Positions 42,824 to 51,807 of a DNA stretch of 64,000 nt are shown one piece after another. The notes beneath the pieces are model-generated. The model was not told the origin of the DNA. It saw only the letters and a program-made list of their open reading frames with translations, and ran no database searches. Position 1 is the first letter of the stretch; every line of letters starts with the position of its first letter. Source of the stretch: Sphingobium sp. GTDB lineage: Bacteria; Pseudomonadota; Alphaproteobacteria; Sphingomonadales; Sphingomonadaceae. A program made the translations under genes and the position numbers. The stretch lies in NCBI GenBank assembly GCA_022652485.1, contig JALCRK010000007.1, forward strand, positions 1-64,000. Reading direction: 5' to 3'.

Positions 42824-43081
42824 GGGTTGGTATCCTCATTGGACATGGAAACAGAGACCCTATGGAGCGTAGCTGCACATGGCCAGCACCAATGGTGACG
42901 TTTCCACCGACACATTGCGAGAGATCAGCCGAAGACACGTGAGCAAAAAAAGGGGCCAGCTCGCGCCGACCCCGTGGAAGTTTTGGGAGAGGATGCCTGA
43001 AAGGCAACCTTGATATGGGGCCGCCTCAATAATGCTGCAAGTGCGAAAAGAGCGCGGCCCGTTGAATTTTCCGCATGCCCC

Positions 43082-43336
43082 TCACCCCGGCGGCCGGTAG
43101 CGCGGGGTCGGATCGGCAAACCGGCGCGGATTGGCCAGTTCGGTCCGGACAACCCGGAACGTATAACGGTCCCATTCGCGCCAGGGATGGTAGCGGCCTG
43201 CCTCATCGAGGCGGCCATAGCAGACCCGCGCGAGGACGGTTGGACAGGCAGGATCGTCTTCAAGCAGCGCCACCGTGAAGGTGCCGCCCATGCCGCTCGG
43301 CGTATCCCACACCGGCGTTTCGGCAGTGATCGTCAT
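43082..43336 (-). CDS. Unknown backbone protein (84 residues)
   Basis: The product is mostly beta: VWDTPSGMGGTFTVALLEDD, PTVLARVCYGRLDEAGRYHP and WDRYTFRVVRTE. No known function. It lies 99 bases downstream of ssb on the same strand, in the plasmid-type backbone where such small conserved proteins are common. The start is ATG at 43336 after a GACAGGAAT site. Confidence 0.55.
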   Translation of the reverse strand: MTITAETPVWDTPSGMGGTFTVALLEDDPACPTVLARVCYGRLDEAGRYHPWREWDRYTFRVVRTELANPRRFADPTPRYRPPG

Positions 43337-43435
43337 GGGGAATTCCTGTCTTTGTGAGAAATCGGGGGCGCTAATCCGCTTAGGACTCGGCGCGCATCCG
43401 GTTGGGAGGCGGCTCTGCCGCCTCCCGGGCTCCGG

Positions 43436-43771
43436 TCAGAGGAAGAGGACTTCCTCGGCGACGATCTCGACCGCGTAGCGTTCGACGCCCTCGCGGTCCG
43501 TCCACTTCGAGTAGTGGAGGCGGCCCTGGACCTCGACCATGTCGCCCTTCTTCTTGTGCTTGGCGACCGAAGTGCCGAGGCCGTTGAAAGCGGTGACGCG
43601 GTGGAACTCAGCGAGGGTCTCGGTGTAGCCGGCCTCGTTCTTGACCGTCTTGCCATCGACCAGCTTGGGGCGGTCGGTGACAAGAGTGAAGGAGGTAATC
43701 GCGGTTTCACCGGCGTGACGGGTTTCGGGTTGGCTAGCGATGCGGCCGATCAGGATGACGAGGTTCTTCAT
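43436..43771 (-). CDS. ssb: Single-stranded DNA-binding protein, short plasmid type
   Basis: The 111-residue protein has the OB fold: MKNLVILIGRIASQPETRH, SFTLVTDRPKL, AEFHRVTAFNGLGTSVAKHK and KGDMVEVQGRLHYSKW. It lacks the glycine-rich linker and acidic DDDIPF tail of housekeeping SSB, so it probably does not recruit the usual partners. The start is ATG at 43771. A long nested hairpin lies 113 bases upstream. Confidence 0.93.
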   Translation of the reverse strand: MKNLVILIGRIASQPETRHAGETAITSFTLVTDRPKLVDGKTVKNEAGYTETLAEFHRVTAFNGLGTSVAKHKKKGDMVEVQGRLHYSKWTDREGVERYAVEIVAEEVLFL

Positions 43772-44264
43772 GGGGTTTCTCCGTGGCTTGAATTCGGCGG
43801 AACCGCCCGCCGATGAAGACCACAGGCAGGGCCAAAGGCCCGGGCCCGCACCGAACGCCAAAAATCAAACGGGCGTGAGGGAAACCCAAAAGCGAGGAGT
43901 GGTGCGGCAAGCCCGCAGGGCTTCACGGTCCGCTGCTTTTGGGTTGCGGCCAGGGACTGGCGCTGCAGGGTTCATCGGCAAACGAAGGGCGGTTTCGTCA
44001 GTTCAGGCCGCAGGTTCCCAGGCGTTCCTACCCGTCTGCCTTGGTTGCATCCCGTCAGGGCACCCCGGCACCACGCCGGTGTCCATGCGCACCCTCCCCT
44101 CGAAGCGGTACTCCCGCCTGCGCATGTCCGGGCAAGTCAGAACGAGATCGCACGAGAAACCTCGATTTCTCTCCGCTTACCGCAACGGCCTTGTGCGTCA
44201 GCACCTGCACGAAGAGCGGGCTGATCCGGAAATTTCAGAGTGCCACCGCGTGCGAATGGGCGCG
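43772..44264. other. Non-coding 493-base gap between ssb and the nuclease gene
   Basis: I see no convincing coding frame on either strand. The GC-rich frame that spans it lacks a ribosome-binding site and runs antisense to real genes at both ends. The gap contains the nested hairpin at 43884-43945 and a GGCCCGGGCC palindrome at about 43837-43846. It may hold the ssb promoter and a cis-acting DNA site. Confidence 0.5.
43884..43945. other. 62-base nested hairpin/cruciform upstream of ssb
   Basis: Three stems nest. AACCCAAAAGC (43884-43894) pairs with GCTTTTGGGTT (43935-43945). Inside it GCGG pairs with CCGC, and the core AAGCCC pairs with GGGCTT around a GCA loop. The symmetry holds at DNA and RNA level. 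Possible roles are a single-strand initiation or origin structure, or an RNA leader for ssb read from the minus strand. Confidence 0.55.
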
Positions 44265-44609
44265 TCAGCGCCAGGGCTTCGCGAGGCCCTGCGCGATCAG
44301 GTAGTCGCCGGCGTCCACGCCGTTCACCGAGATTGTGGCAAGCGTCCGCCCATAGGGATCGGTGCCAAGCCGCGTGATCATGACCCGACCGCGCGAGACA
44401 AGCCGGACGAGCGCCACGCGCGCCGCCTCGCCTGCCCGGTAATCGCACCAGGCATAGGACACCCGGCGATCCTGGCACTTGGGACTGCCCGGCAGTTCAG
44501 GCGCGTCGATGTTGGCGACGCGCACCCGCTCGCGGCCGCAGCGGATGGTGTCGCCGTCATGGACGGTCACGGAAACGCACAAGGCTGCAGCGGCAAGAAC
44601 GACAGGCAT
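44265..44609 (-). CDS. Staphylococcal-nuclease-like (thermonuclease family) protein
   Basis: The 114-residue protein has TVHDGDTIRCGRERVRVANI with DAPEL, then YRAGEAARVALVRLV and ITRLGTDPYGRTLATISVNG, ending ALIAQGLAKPW-like (YLIAQGLAKPWR). These are nuclease-fold residues, including the catalytic arginine and acidic pair. A short hydrophobic start (MPVVLAAAALCVSV) suggests export. The start is ATG at 44609 with AGGGA upstream; a TTG two codons earlier is possible. Confidence 0.85.
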   Translation of the reverse strand: MPVVLAAAALCVSVTVHDGDTIRCGRERVRVANIDAPELPGSPKCQDRRVSYAWCDYRAGEAARVALVRLVSRGRVMITRLGTDPYGRTLATISVNGVDAGDYLIAQGLAKPWR

Positions 44610-45010
44610 CGACAATCCCTAGCGCGGCCGCTCTGTCGAACCAAGCCCTCCCCTCTTCCCGACTGGCCCCGATCGTCACCCGAAGGGCCGGCATTCTTGC
44701 CGGCGAGGTTGGGCGGGCGGCGGCGCGAGAGCGCCGACCGCGCGCCCTAGCGAGTAGAGCGGGTCGCCCCAAGCCCCGCGCGGGGCGCGGGCGTAGGGGT
44801 GCCCCCGCCCTCTCCCCTGCCCTTTGCCTCCCAACACCCCAACCACCTTTAGCCCAATACCGATGTGCGATTGTCGCCCGCATGGCGGGCCCACCGCGTC
44901 AGTGGATTGCAGCAATGCTCGACCAGCGGCTCTAGAAAGGCTATTGGGGGCCGTTCTGGAAGCGCCCGCAGGGGCAGTGTTTCCATGCGACTGGCAAGGG
45001 AGAATCGCGA
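44610..45010. other. Non-coding 401-base gap
   Basis: There is no supported gene. A hairpin is present at 44687-44704 (GCCGGCA, TTCT loop, TGCCGGC), followed by very GC-rich palindromic words around 44770-44790. The end of the gap holds AAGGGA, the ribosome-binding site of the next small gene. The frames crossing it are compositionally driven shadows. Confidence 0.45.
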
Positions 45011-45199
45011 ATGGATCAGGAGGTCCAGATGCCGAGCGCGCGCATGGTCGCTGAGGCCATGGCGACAGTACTGGCAGGCAAGCTCGCCGATCAGGCCGCG
45101 AGCGAGATCGTGCTGAGCCGCGAAGAAGCCGCACTGTGCCTCGGGCTTGCCGAGGGAATTGCCGAGAGCCTCGCGCACGAGGCGGGCCAAGCGGACTGA
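45011..45199 (+). CDS. Small helical unknown protein
   Basis: The 62-residue product is acidic and almost all helix (RMVAEAMATVLAGKLADQAA; SREEAALCLGLAEGIAESLA). AAGGGA precedes the ATG with good spacing. It lies upstream of the DUF1173 gene on the same strand. No family recognised. Confidence 0.5.
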   Translation: MDQEVQMPSARMVAEAMATVLAGKLADQAASEIVLSREEAALCLGLAEGIAESLAHEAGQAD

Positions 45200-45370
45200 C
45201 CAAGCGAATCTGGCGGTAGGTTACGCTCTGCGCCGCCGGCCTTGCCGGGGGTCACGGGCAAGGATAGACTTGGCCCAGCGCGCGCCATGCGGGCCGCGTC
45301 AGACAAACCAAAGGAGAATGCGCGAGAGGTCGAACGGGCAGCGTCGATCGCGAGAAATTGGAGATCCCCA

Positions 45371-46597
45371 ATGATCCAGCGATACCGTGTGCTCGGGAAG
45401 GTCGTCACCGGCGGCCAGGATGACCTGCAGGCTGTGCTCGGCGCAGCCTATGCGCGCAAGGAGCGGGTGCTCTGCGAATGCCGCAGGCACGAAGAGCTGC
45501 CGCTCTATATCAGCCACCGCCATGATCGCTACGTGCTGGCGCGCTGGCCAGGTTCGGGCGCACGTCATGCGACGGCCTGCGACCATTACGAGGCTCCGGA
45601 CTTCCTGACCGGCATGGCCCAGGTCCGGGGAAATGCCGTGATCGACGACGAGGCTTCCGGCGAAACGACGCTCAAGCTCGCCTTCCCGCTGTCGCGCGGC
45701 GCGGCGCGGCTCGCGCCAGCGGCACTCACCAACGACAAGCCGACGGTCAAGTCCACAGGCCAGAAGCTGTCGATGCGGGGGCTGCTCCATGTCCTGTGGG
45801 ACCGGGCCGAACTGACGCACTGGCATCCCAAGATGGCGGGCAAACGCAGCTGGTTCGTGGTGCGCCGCGCGCTGCTCGAAGCTGCGGCCAGCTGCAAGGC
45901 CAAGCAGGAAGCCCTGCCCCATGTCCTGTTCGTACCCGAGACGTTCCGGCTCGAGGACAAGGAGGACCTGCGCGCGCGCCGCCGGGCGGCGCTTGAGCGC
46001 GTCTACCGTTCGCGTGACGAGTTGATGGTGGTGGTGGGCGAGATCAAGGAGATCGCCCCGGCGCACGGCGCGGAGCGGATCGTGCTGCGCCACGTCGGCG
46101 ACATGCCGTTCGTCATGGACCCGGACATGGCGCGCCGCTTCCACAAGCGGTTCGCGGGCGAACTGGCGCTGTGGCAGGCGCAAGGGAACCAGGGCCACCT
46201 CGTCGTTGCCGGCTCGTTCGCGCGGCGCAGCCAAGGGACCTTCGACCTGATCGAGGTGGCGCTGATGCCGGTGACCGGCGAATGGCTACCATACGAGAGC
46301 AGCGACGAACAGTACCTCATTGCCAAGACGGTCGCTGAGAAGCGCCGGTTCGTGAAGGGTATGCGGGTCAACCTCGATGCCAGCGCGCCGATCGCCAGCC
46401 TGGTGCTCAAGGACACCGGCGAGGATGCAACCGCGATCCATATCCATGATGGCGATACTGAGGCCAGCGAACCGCTCGAGGCGCTGCTCGCCTGCGAGGG
46501 CGTAACGCACATGGTGTGGAAGGAAGGCGAGCCGCTGCCACCGCGTTGTCCCCGGCGCCGAACCGGCGACACCCCTCCGGACCGCGCCGCCGCGTGA
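45371..46597 (+). CDS. DUF1173 family protein
   Basis: The 408-residue protein fits DUF1173, a family found on proteobacterial plasmids and ICEs. Visible features are AYARKERVLCECRRHEELPL with CxC, YVLARWPGSGARHATACDHY with a further cysteine and histidine, and LWDRAELTHWHPKMAGKRSW. The cysteine cluster near residues 35-75 may bind metal. The start is ATG at 45371; the longer frame upstream is not family-like. Function unknown. Confidence 0.8.
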   Translation: MIQRYRVLGKVVTGGQDDLQAVLGAAYARKERVLCECRRHEELPLYISHRHDRYVLARWPGSGARHATACDHYEAPDFLTGMAQVRGNAVIDDEASGETTLKLAFPLSRGAARLAPAALTNDKPTVKSTGQKLSMRGLLHVLWDRAELTHWHPKMAGKRSWFVVRRALLEAAASCKAKQEALPHVLFVPETFRLEDKEDLRARRRAALERVYRSRDELMVVVGEIKEIAPAHGAERIVLRHVGDMPFVMDPDMARRFHKRFAGELALWQAQGNQGHLVVAGSFARRSQGTFDLIEVALMPVTGEWLPYESSDEQYLIAKTVAEKRRFVKGMRVNLDASAPIASLVLKDTGEDATAIHIHDGDTEASEPLEALLACEGVTHMVWKEGEPLPPRCPRRRTGDTPPDRAAA

Positions 46598-46616
46598 GTG
46601 GGCACGCACCCAGGCG

Positions 46617-47117
46617 TCAGTCGCCGTTCGGCAAGGGCTTTGTCGGTAGCAGGTCGATCCGGCGCACAGCGCCGGGTTCGGAGCGGAGTGCCGCAAGGCG
46701 CGTCTCGACCGAGGCCGCGTCCTCGGTGATCTCGATGCGATTGAGCCCGATCAGCGTCCAGACCTTGTGCTCGGGACGCGCGGCGGTGTGGGCCGCGTAG
46801 GCGAGCGGCAGCTTGTCGGGGTAAAGCCAGAGGAGAAGCACCGGCACGGCGGAAAGGTTGGGCCTGCCCTCGACATCAGTGACCGACAGCAGGTTGGTCA
46901 CGGGATCATAGCGGCAGTCGATCCCGAGCGGCACGGGGTGGCCGATGATCCCGAGCAGCGCCTCGCGCGCGTTTGCGCCGAAGGTCGCGTCCAGTTCCGG
47001 CCCCGGTTTGGCATCCGGGTCGGTTTCAAGCTGTGCCAGGAAGATGAGCACGGCGAACAGCCGGGCAGCATCGTCGCGCGTGCAGGGAATATCGAGGGCG
47101 AGGTGGATTGCGGACAT
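46617..47117 (-). CDS. Unknown backbone protein (166 residues)
   Basis: This soluble protein has LALDIPCTRDDAARLFAVLI, LLGIIGHPVPLGIDCRYDPV and LSAVPVLLLWLYPDKLPLAY. No known domain. The start is ATG at 47117 after a GGAACT site. It is convergent with DUF1173 and first downstream of the SLOG-like gene on the same strand, with a gap of 88 bases. Such proteins are common beside DUF1173 in mobile elements. Confidence 0.55.
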   Translation of the reverse strand: MSAIHLALDIPCTRDDAARLFAVLIFLAQLETDPDAKPGPELDATFGANAREALLGIIGHPVPLGIDCRYDPVTNLLSVTDVEGRPNLSAVPVLLLWLYPDKLPLAYAAHTAARPEHKVWTLIGLNRIEITEDAASVETRLAALRSEPGAVRRIDLLPTKPLPNGD

Positions 47118-47205
47118 GGGAGTTCCTTCGCGGGAAGCGCACAGCCGCCCCAGACTGGCGCTGCCCAGCGCAGCTGCGTCGGGGACCGGAACGGCAGGGC
47201 AATGC

Positions 47206-47718
47206 TCAGAGTGAGAGGTGGCGTTCGACGTGCGCACGCTCGCGCGGACGCTGGAAATTGTAGACGGGAACGCCGTGGGCAGCGGCGATGCGGATTGCCT
47301 GACCGGTCCCGCCCGAGGCTTCGCCATCGGCGGTCCAGCACAGGACGAAGTCGGCGGGCGCATTGAGCTCAGGCCCCAGCACCTGGAACACGTTCCGGGT
47401 GTGCAAGGCCTGGATGAAAGGATCGAGTCCGGCGAAAGCGGGGTGCGCCGCGGCAGCAATGGCCCGTGCGCGCTGCCACAGCTCCGGCGGCAATGCGTCC
47501 GGGTGGAACTGGCTCGCCGAGCCCCGCCAGCCCGGCGCAGGCAGGAAGATCTGCTTGTCCTCCCCCGCCCCGCGTTCAAACGCGCTGTCGGCGCCGATTG
47601 CATGGCCGGAGCGCAGGAGGTAGCCGCGTTTGAGCAGGGCGAAGGCAGCGCGCGTCATCAGCGCGAGCACTTCGGGCGGGGTGCGGCGTGCACCGATTCC
47701 GGTGTAAAAGCGGGGCAT
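47206..47718 (-). CDS. SLOG-family (DprA/Rossmann-like) protein
   Basis: The 170-residue protein starts FYTGIGARRTPPEVLALMT and has LRSGHAIGADSAFERGAGE, FLPAPGWRG, then ADFVLCWTADGEASGGTGQA and VPVYN. This is the Rossmann-like SLOG pattern (glycine-rich first loop, GADxxFE motif) seen in phage and plasmid nucleotide-binding proteins. It is the second SLOG-fold protein in the window. GGAG lies before the ATG at 47718. Confidence 0.72.
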   Translation of the reverse strand: MPRFYTGIGARRTPPEVLALMTRAAFALLKRGYLLRSGHAIGADSAFERGAGEDKQIFLPAPGWRGSASQFHPDALPPELWQRARAIAAAAHPAFAGLDPFIQALHTRNVFQVLGPELNAPADFVLCWTADGEASGGTGQAIRIAAAHGVPVYNFQRPRERAHVERHLSL

Positions 47719-47755
47719 GGCAGGTCTCCTTGTTCGCCTGCCCGCCGTGTTCCCC

Positions 47756-48274
47756 CTACCCTCCCGTCGGCATCGCCGGGGTAACGCCCGCCCCGCGTGC
47801 GGCCAGCATGGGGCCGTAGGTAGCTTCAAGATTGCGGTGGAGGACCGCGTTTGCGGGCGGAAAGATGCTGCCGTCGTCGCGCGGCCGCGTGATCTGGAAC
47901 GCGCCAGCGATCACCTCGGCAAAAGGGCGCACGCATGGAAATCCCGAACCTGCGTAAGTGACCGGCGGCGGGAACCCCGCGCTGATCCAGCTTGACGGCA
48001 CGTCCAGCCCATTGAGCCAGCGCCGGGCGCTGGGCGGCAGTACCGCCACCAGCGAGACGATCCACAGCGTCCGGTACGTCCCGAAATCATGAGCGTTGGC
48101 GATCGCCGCGAATTCCAGGGGCGCAGGCGGCGGGCCGTTTACCGCGATCACTGCGGCCTGAAAGGCGCGCAGCTCGTGCCTGTTGACGCGCTCGAAATCG
48201 GGCGTTTGGCCGAGCTGGGCGCAGGGCTCGTTCGCTGGCCCTGCCCCGAGTTCGAAGAGCCTGTGGCGCGTCAC
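47756..48274 (-). CDS. Unknown backbone protein (172 residues)
   Basis: The product contains RHELRAFQAAVIAVNGPPPA and GTYRTLWIVSLVAVLPPSAR, the latter perhaps buried rather than membrane-spanning. No domain recognised. Its start overlaps the upstream gene's stop by four bases (ATGA), and the SLOG gene follows 37 bases downstream, so the three form a minus-strand cluster. Confidence 0.55.
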   Translation of the reverse strand: MTRHRLFELGAGPANEPCAQLGQTPDFERVNRHELRAFQAAVIAVNGPPPAPLEFAAIANAHDFGTYRTLWIVSLVAVLPPSARRWLNGLDVPSSWISAGFPPPVTYAGSGFPCVRPFAEVIAGAFQITRPRDDGSIFPPANAVLHRNLEATYGPMLAARGAGVTPAMPTGG

Positions 48275-48615
48275 GCAGCAGCCTCCCCTGCCCCATCGGG
48301 ATACCAGGCGAGTTCCACCGCGTTAGGGTTATCGACATCGTAGGCGGCGATACGCGCCGAGGTAATCCAGGTCTCCGGATCGCGGAGCGCGACATAGCCG
48401 CCATAGAAACGGCCATCACGGTGGACGAACTGGGCGTGGATGTCCTCGGCTACCGCTTCGGAGACGAAGAAGCCGGCCGCGCCGCGAATGTGGATCGGGG
48501 GAAGAACGCCCAGCATTTCGTCATGGAAGACCTCTGTCACCCTCGAGAGCGGGAACTGCGCGAGCGTGCGGGCGCGTTCATCAGACGGCGACGCTGCAAA
48601 TTCGGGATCGGTCAT
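48271..48615 (-). CDS. Unknown backbone protein (114 residues)
   Basis: This soluble acidic protein carries LSRVTEVFHDEMLGVLPPIH, AEDIHAQFVHRDGRFYGGYV and DPETWITSARIAAYDVDNPN. No function known. GAGG precedes the ATG at 48615. Only about 22 bases separate its start from the broken Rieske gene, so its native promoter may have been lost at that junction. Confidence 0.55.
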   Translation of the reverse strand: MTDPEFAASPSDERARTLAQFPLSRVTEVFHDEMLGVLPPIHIRGAAGFFVSEAVAEDIHAQFVHRDGRFYGGYVALRDPETWITSARIAAYDVDNPNAVELAWYPDGAGEAAA

Positions 48616-48637
48616 GGGAGCCTCATTCGTAACGGGG

Positions 48638-49471
48638 TGTCCCTATCACGGGTTGCAATATGACCACAGCGGCCGCTGCGTTCACAACCCTGTGGGCCGG
48701 GGGCACATACCGGCGGGCACAGGCATTCGCAGTTATCCGATCGTAGAACGCTATCGCATAGTGTGGATATGGCTGGGAGACCCCGCACTAGCGGATGAAA
48801 GCCAGATTCCCGATTTGTCACTCGTTCCAGCCGAAGGAACTGGCCATCACAACATCGGCAATTACCTGAATGTAAAATGTAATTACCTGCTCGAGATCGA
48901 CAATCTAATGGATCTTTCGCACGTCAACTTCATCCATTTCGGGTCGCTCGGCAACGACAGCATGAGGGCTGCTGAGGTGAAGGTGACCGAGGAAGAGGGC
49001 AAGGTTCGCGCCGACCTGTGGATGCCGGGAACCCTCTGTGGGTTCGGCGAGATGCAGGGGCAGCCATGCGATCAGTGGAACAACATGGTCTGGATGCAGC
49101 CGACCAGCATGCTGCTGGAATTTGGCGCGGTTCCCCCAGGAGAGGAACCGATTCAGGATCCGCATAAATATGCGTTCCATATCATCACGCCTGAAACAGA
49201 GCACAGCACCCACTATTTTTATGGGACTTCCGCATGCTTCAGCGATGCGGACGCATCGCAGGCGAAGCTGATTTGTGATGCGCAGACGCAGGCGTTCCTG
49301 ACGGAGGACAATCCCATGATCGAGGCGGTCGAGGACCGGATGGGCGGCGCCGAATTTTGGTCGCTGCGTCCTGCGATATTGCCAAGCGACGCCGCAGGAA
49401 TCCGAGTGAGACGTCGCTTGGAGCAGATGTGCCGCGCCGAACGGGCTCGTGCATCAGACCGATCTCAATAA
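48638..49471 (+). pseudogene. 5'-truncated Rieske aromatic oxygenase (VanA-like)
   Basis: The reading starts at CPYHGLQYDHSGRC, the second cysteine-histidine half of a Rieske cluster. The preceding 60-odd residues with the first C-x-H pair are gone. The catalytic domain follows with NLMDLSHVNFIHFGSLGND, giving the mononuclear iron aspartate and histidines. The protein resembles vanillate O-demethylase oxygenases. Without a full cluster it is inactive. The cut lies between 48616 and 48637, at the border between backbone and catabolic DNA. Confidence 0.85.
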
Positions 49472-49525
49472 TTACCCAGGAGTTTGTGAATTCAAATCGA
49501 AACCAGTGTGTTCGGGGAGGAAAAA

Positions 49526-51775
49526 ATGAAAAACGCATTTATCAGAATTGCTACCGGCTCGTCTTTTACATTGGCCATGCTCTTGGCCGGAATGTCTGAT
49601 CACGCGATAGCTCAAACTGCTAGTTCGACCGCCGAGGATACGGGCGGGATTACCGATATTGTCGTCACGGCACAGAAACGCTCGGAATCCAGCCAGAAGA
49701 CACCATTGGCACTCACCGCGCTGAGCGGCTCAGAGCTGGCTGACCGCGGGCAGGTCACCGTCGCCTCAATCGCACAGCAAGTGCCCAATCTCAACGTGTC
49801 CGAACAGATCGGGCAGGCACGGATCACTCTGCGCGGTATTGGTGTTGATAATATTTCAACGGGTGCGGAAAGCAGCATCGCTCTCAATCAGGATGGCGTA
49901 TTCTATTCTCGCTCCGCAGCAGCGCTTGCATCCTTCTACGACATCGAACGCATCGAGGTACTGCGCGGGCCGCAGGGAACTCTCTATGGTCGCAATGCCA
50001 CCGGCGGATCAGTCAATTTCATCACCGCCAAGCCGACGTTCGACCTCGAGGGATTTGTCCGTCTGACAGGCGGGAATTACAGCACCTATAATTCAGAGGC
50101 GGCGATCAGCGGCCCCCTCTCGGACACTGTGGCGGTCCGTCTGGCGGGTCAGACCCAGCATCATAGCGGTTATGGCCGCAATCTCGTTAGTGGCACAAAA
50201 ATCGACAGTCGCGACTCTCAGGCGATCAGGGGTCAGATATTGTTCAAGCCCGATGAGAAGCTGAGCGTCCTTCTTGGCGCCGACTATTACCACCAGAAGG
50301 ATCGCTCGAACGGCTATCATTATTTTAACCCCGCGGTTGATGATAACGGATCACCGATCACGCCGACTGGCTTGGCACTCGGTGGCTTCGCACCGAGCAA
50401 TCCGCGCGATCTGGCCAGCACGACCGATCCACGGACCACAGCTGAATTCTATGGCTTCCGGTTGGATGTGAACTACGCAGTTTCCGATAGCGTCAGCATC
50501 CGGTCGCTGTCCGCTTATCGCCGGAGCGACTATCATCTCATCACGGATATTTCGCCTTTGGGGAATACGCTGTTCCCGCTCTTCCTCACAGAAAAGTCGG
50601 ATCAGTGGAGCCAGGAATTCCAGCTCAATGTCGAGAGCGACGTCAACAAGTTCGTCGCCGGGTTGTATTATCTCCATGAGAAGATCGATGGCGATCTGAC
50701 GGCACCGTTCAACCTTATGGCGGTTGGCGGCCCCGACCTGCTAATGCAAGGCTATTTCGCTGGCGGCAGGATGAAAACCAAGGCGGCGGCGATATACGGG
50801 CAAGATACCTACACCGTTACCGATGGCCTGCGCCTGACGGTGGGCGCGCGCCATAGCTGGGAACGCAAGACTGTGCATGACCAGTCCGACTTCGATCTCG
50901 CCCGTGTCTATGATCCGGCCAATGTTTCGCTGGTGCCGTTCCATGATGACCGCAAGACGTTCAAATCATTCACGCCCAAGATCGGTATCGATTATGATCT
51001 GGCGCAGGATGTTCTCCTCTACGCCTCCTATTCTAAAGGATTCAAGGCCGGCACCTATAATCTGGGTAGCGCTACGCCTCCGCTCAACCCGGAAAAGGTT
51101 GACGCATTTGAGGGCGGTATAAAGGCTACACTGCTCAATCGTCGCCTGCGTGCAAATATCGCAGGGTTCTATTATAACTATAAGGATCTTCAAGTCGGCA
51201 AGGTGAAGAACACCGTACTGGTGCTGGAAAATGCCGCAACAGCGACGATATATGGCCTGGAGGGCGAATTCACGGTGCGCCCGATCGAGGCACCGCTGAC
51301 ACTTACGATGAACGGGTCATGGCTTCATGCTCGTTTCGATAAATATGTGACGTCCGATCCCACTCGCCCGCTTGGCGATGGCGTTACCACAGACAATGGG
51401 GTTCCAGCCTTCAACCTTAAAGGCAAGCATCTACCGCAGGCGCCCAGTTATGTAATCAATGTCGGCGCGGAATATGCGATCGAGGCGGGCTTCGGCACGA
51501 TCACGCTGCGGGGTGAAAGTACCTGGTCGGACCGGGTTTATTTCAGTCCGTTCAACCTCAATTCTCAGTCGCAGAGCGCCTATAATCTGTAAAATGCCTC
51601 GATCGATTACGCATCACCCGATGGCAAATGGCAAGCGAGTGCGTTCGTCCGGAACATTGGCAACAAGACGATCAAGGCCAGCGGTCAGGCGACGACTGTC
51701 TTCGTAGGGGCACCTATTGTCGGCTATCTGCAACCCCCGCGAACCTATGGCCTGACCATCGGATACAAGTTCTGA
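49526..51775 (+). pseudogene. TonB-dependent receptor with an in-frame stop near the C-terminus
   Basis: It starts after GGAGG with a signal peptide (SFTLAMLLAGMSDHAIAQ), a TonB box and plug (TDIVVTAQKRSESSQKTPLA, VLRGPQGTLYGRNATGGSVN) and a barrel. At 51590-51592 a TAA interrupts the same frame. The following 60 codons still read as the last barrel strands (ASIDYASPDGKWQASAFVRN, then GLTIGYKF with a terminal phenylalanine) and stop at 51773-51775. A point mutation in a leucine-like codon would explain it. Outer-membrane insertion is probably lost. Confidence 0.85.
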
Positions 51776-51807
51776 GAATTCTATCGTTTCAGGATGCGAG
51801 TGATAAT

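Noticed and set aside
43740-44750. 336-codon plus-strand frame across ssb and the nuclease gene
   Set aside because: It is antisense to two supported genes, has no ribosome-binding site and is arginine/proline-rich as expected for a shadow.
44676-45203. Minus-strand frame opposite the small gene at 45011
   Set aside because: Arginine/proline/glycine-rich composition with no motif; the short plus-strand gene with a ribosome-binding site is more credible.
48440-48637. In-frame upstream codons of the Rieske gene as its native N-terminus
   Set aside because: They run antisense to a backbone gene and lack the first C-x-H of the Rieske motif.
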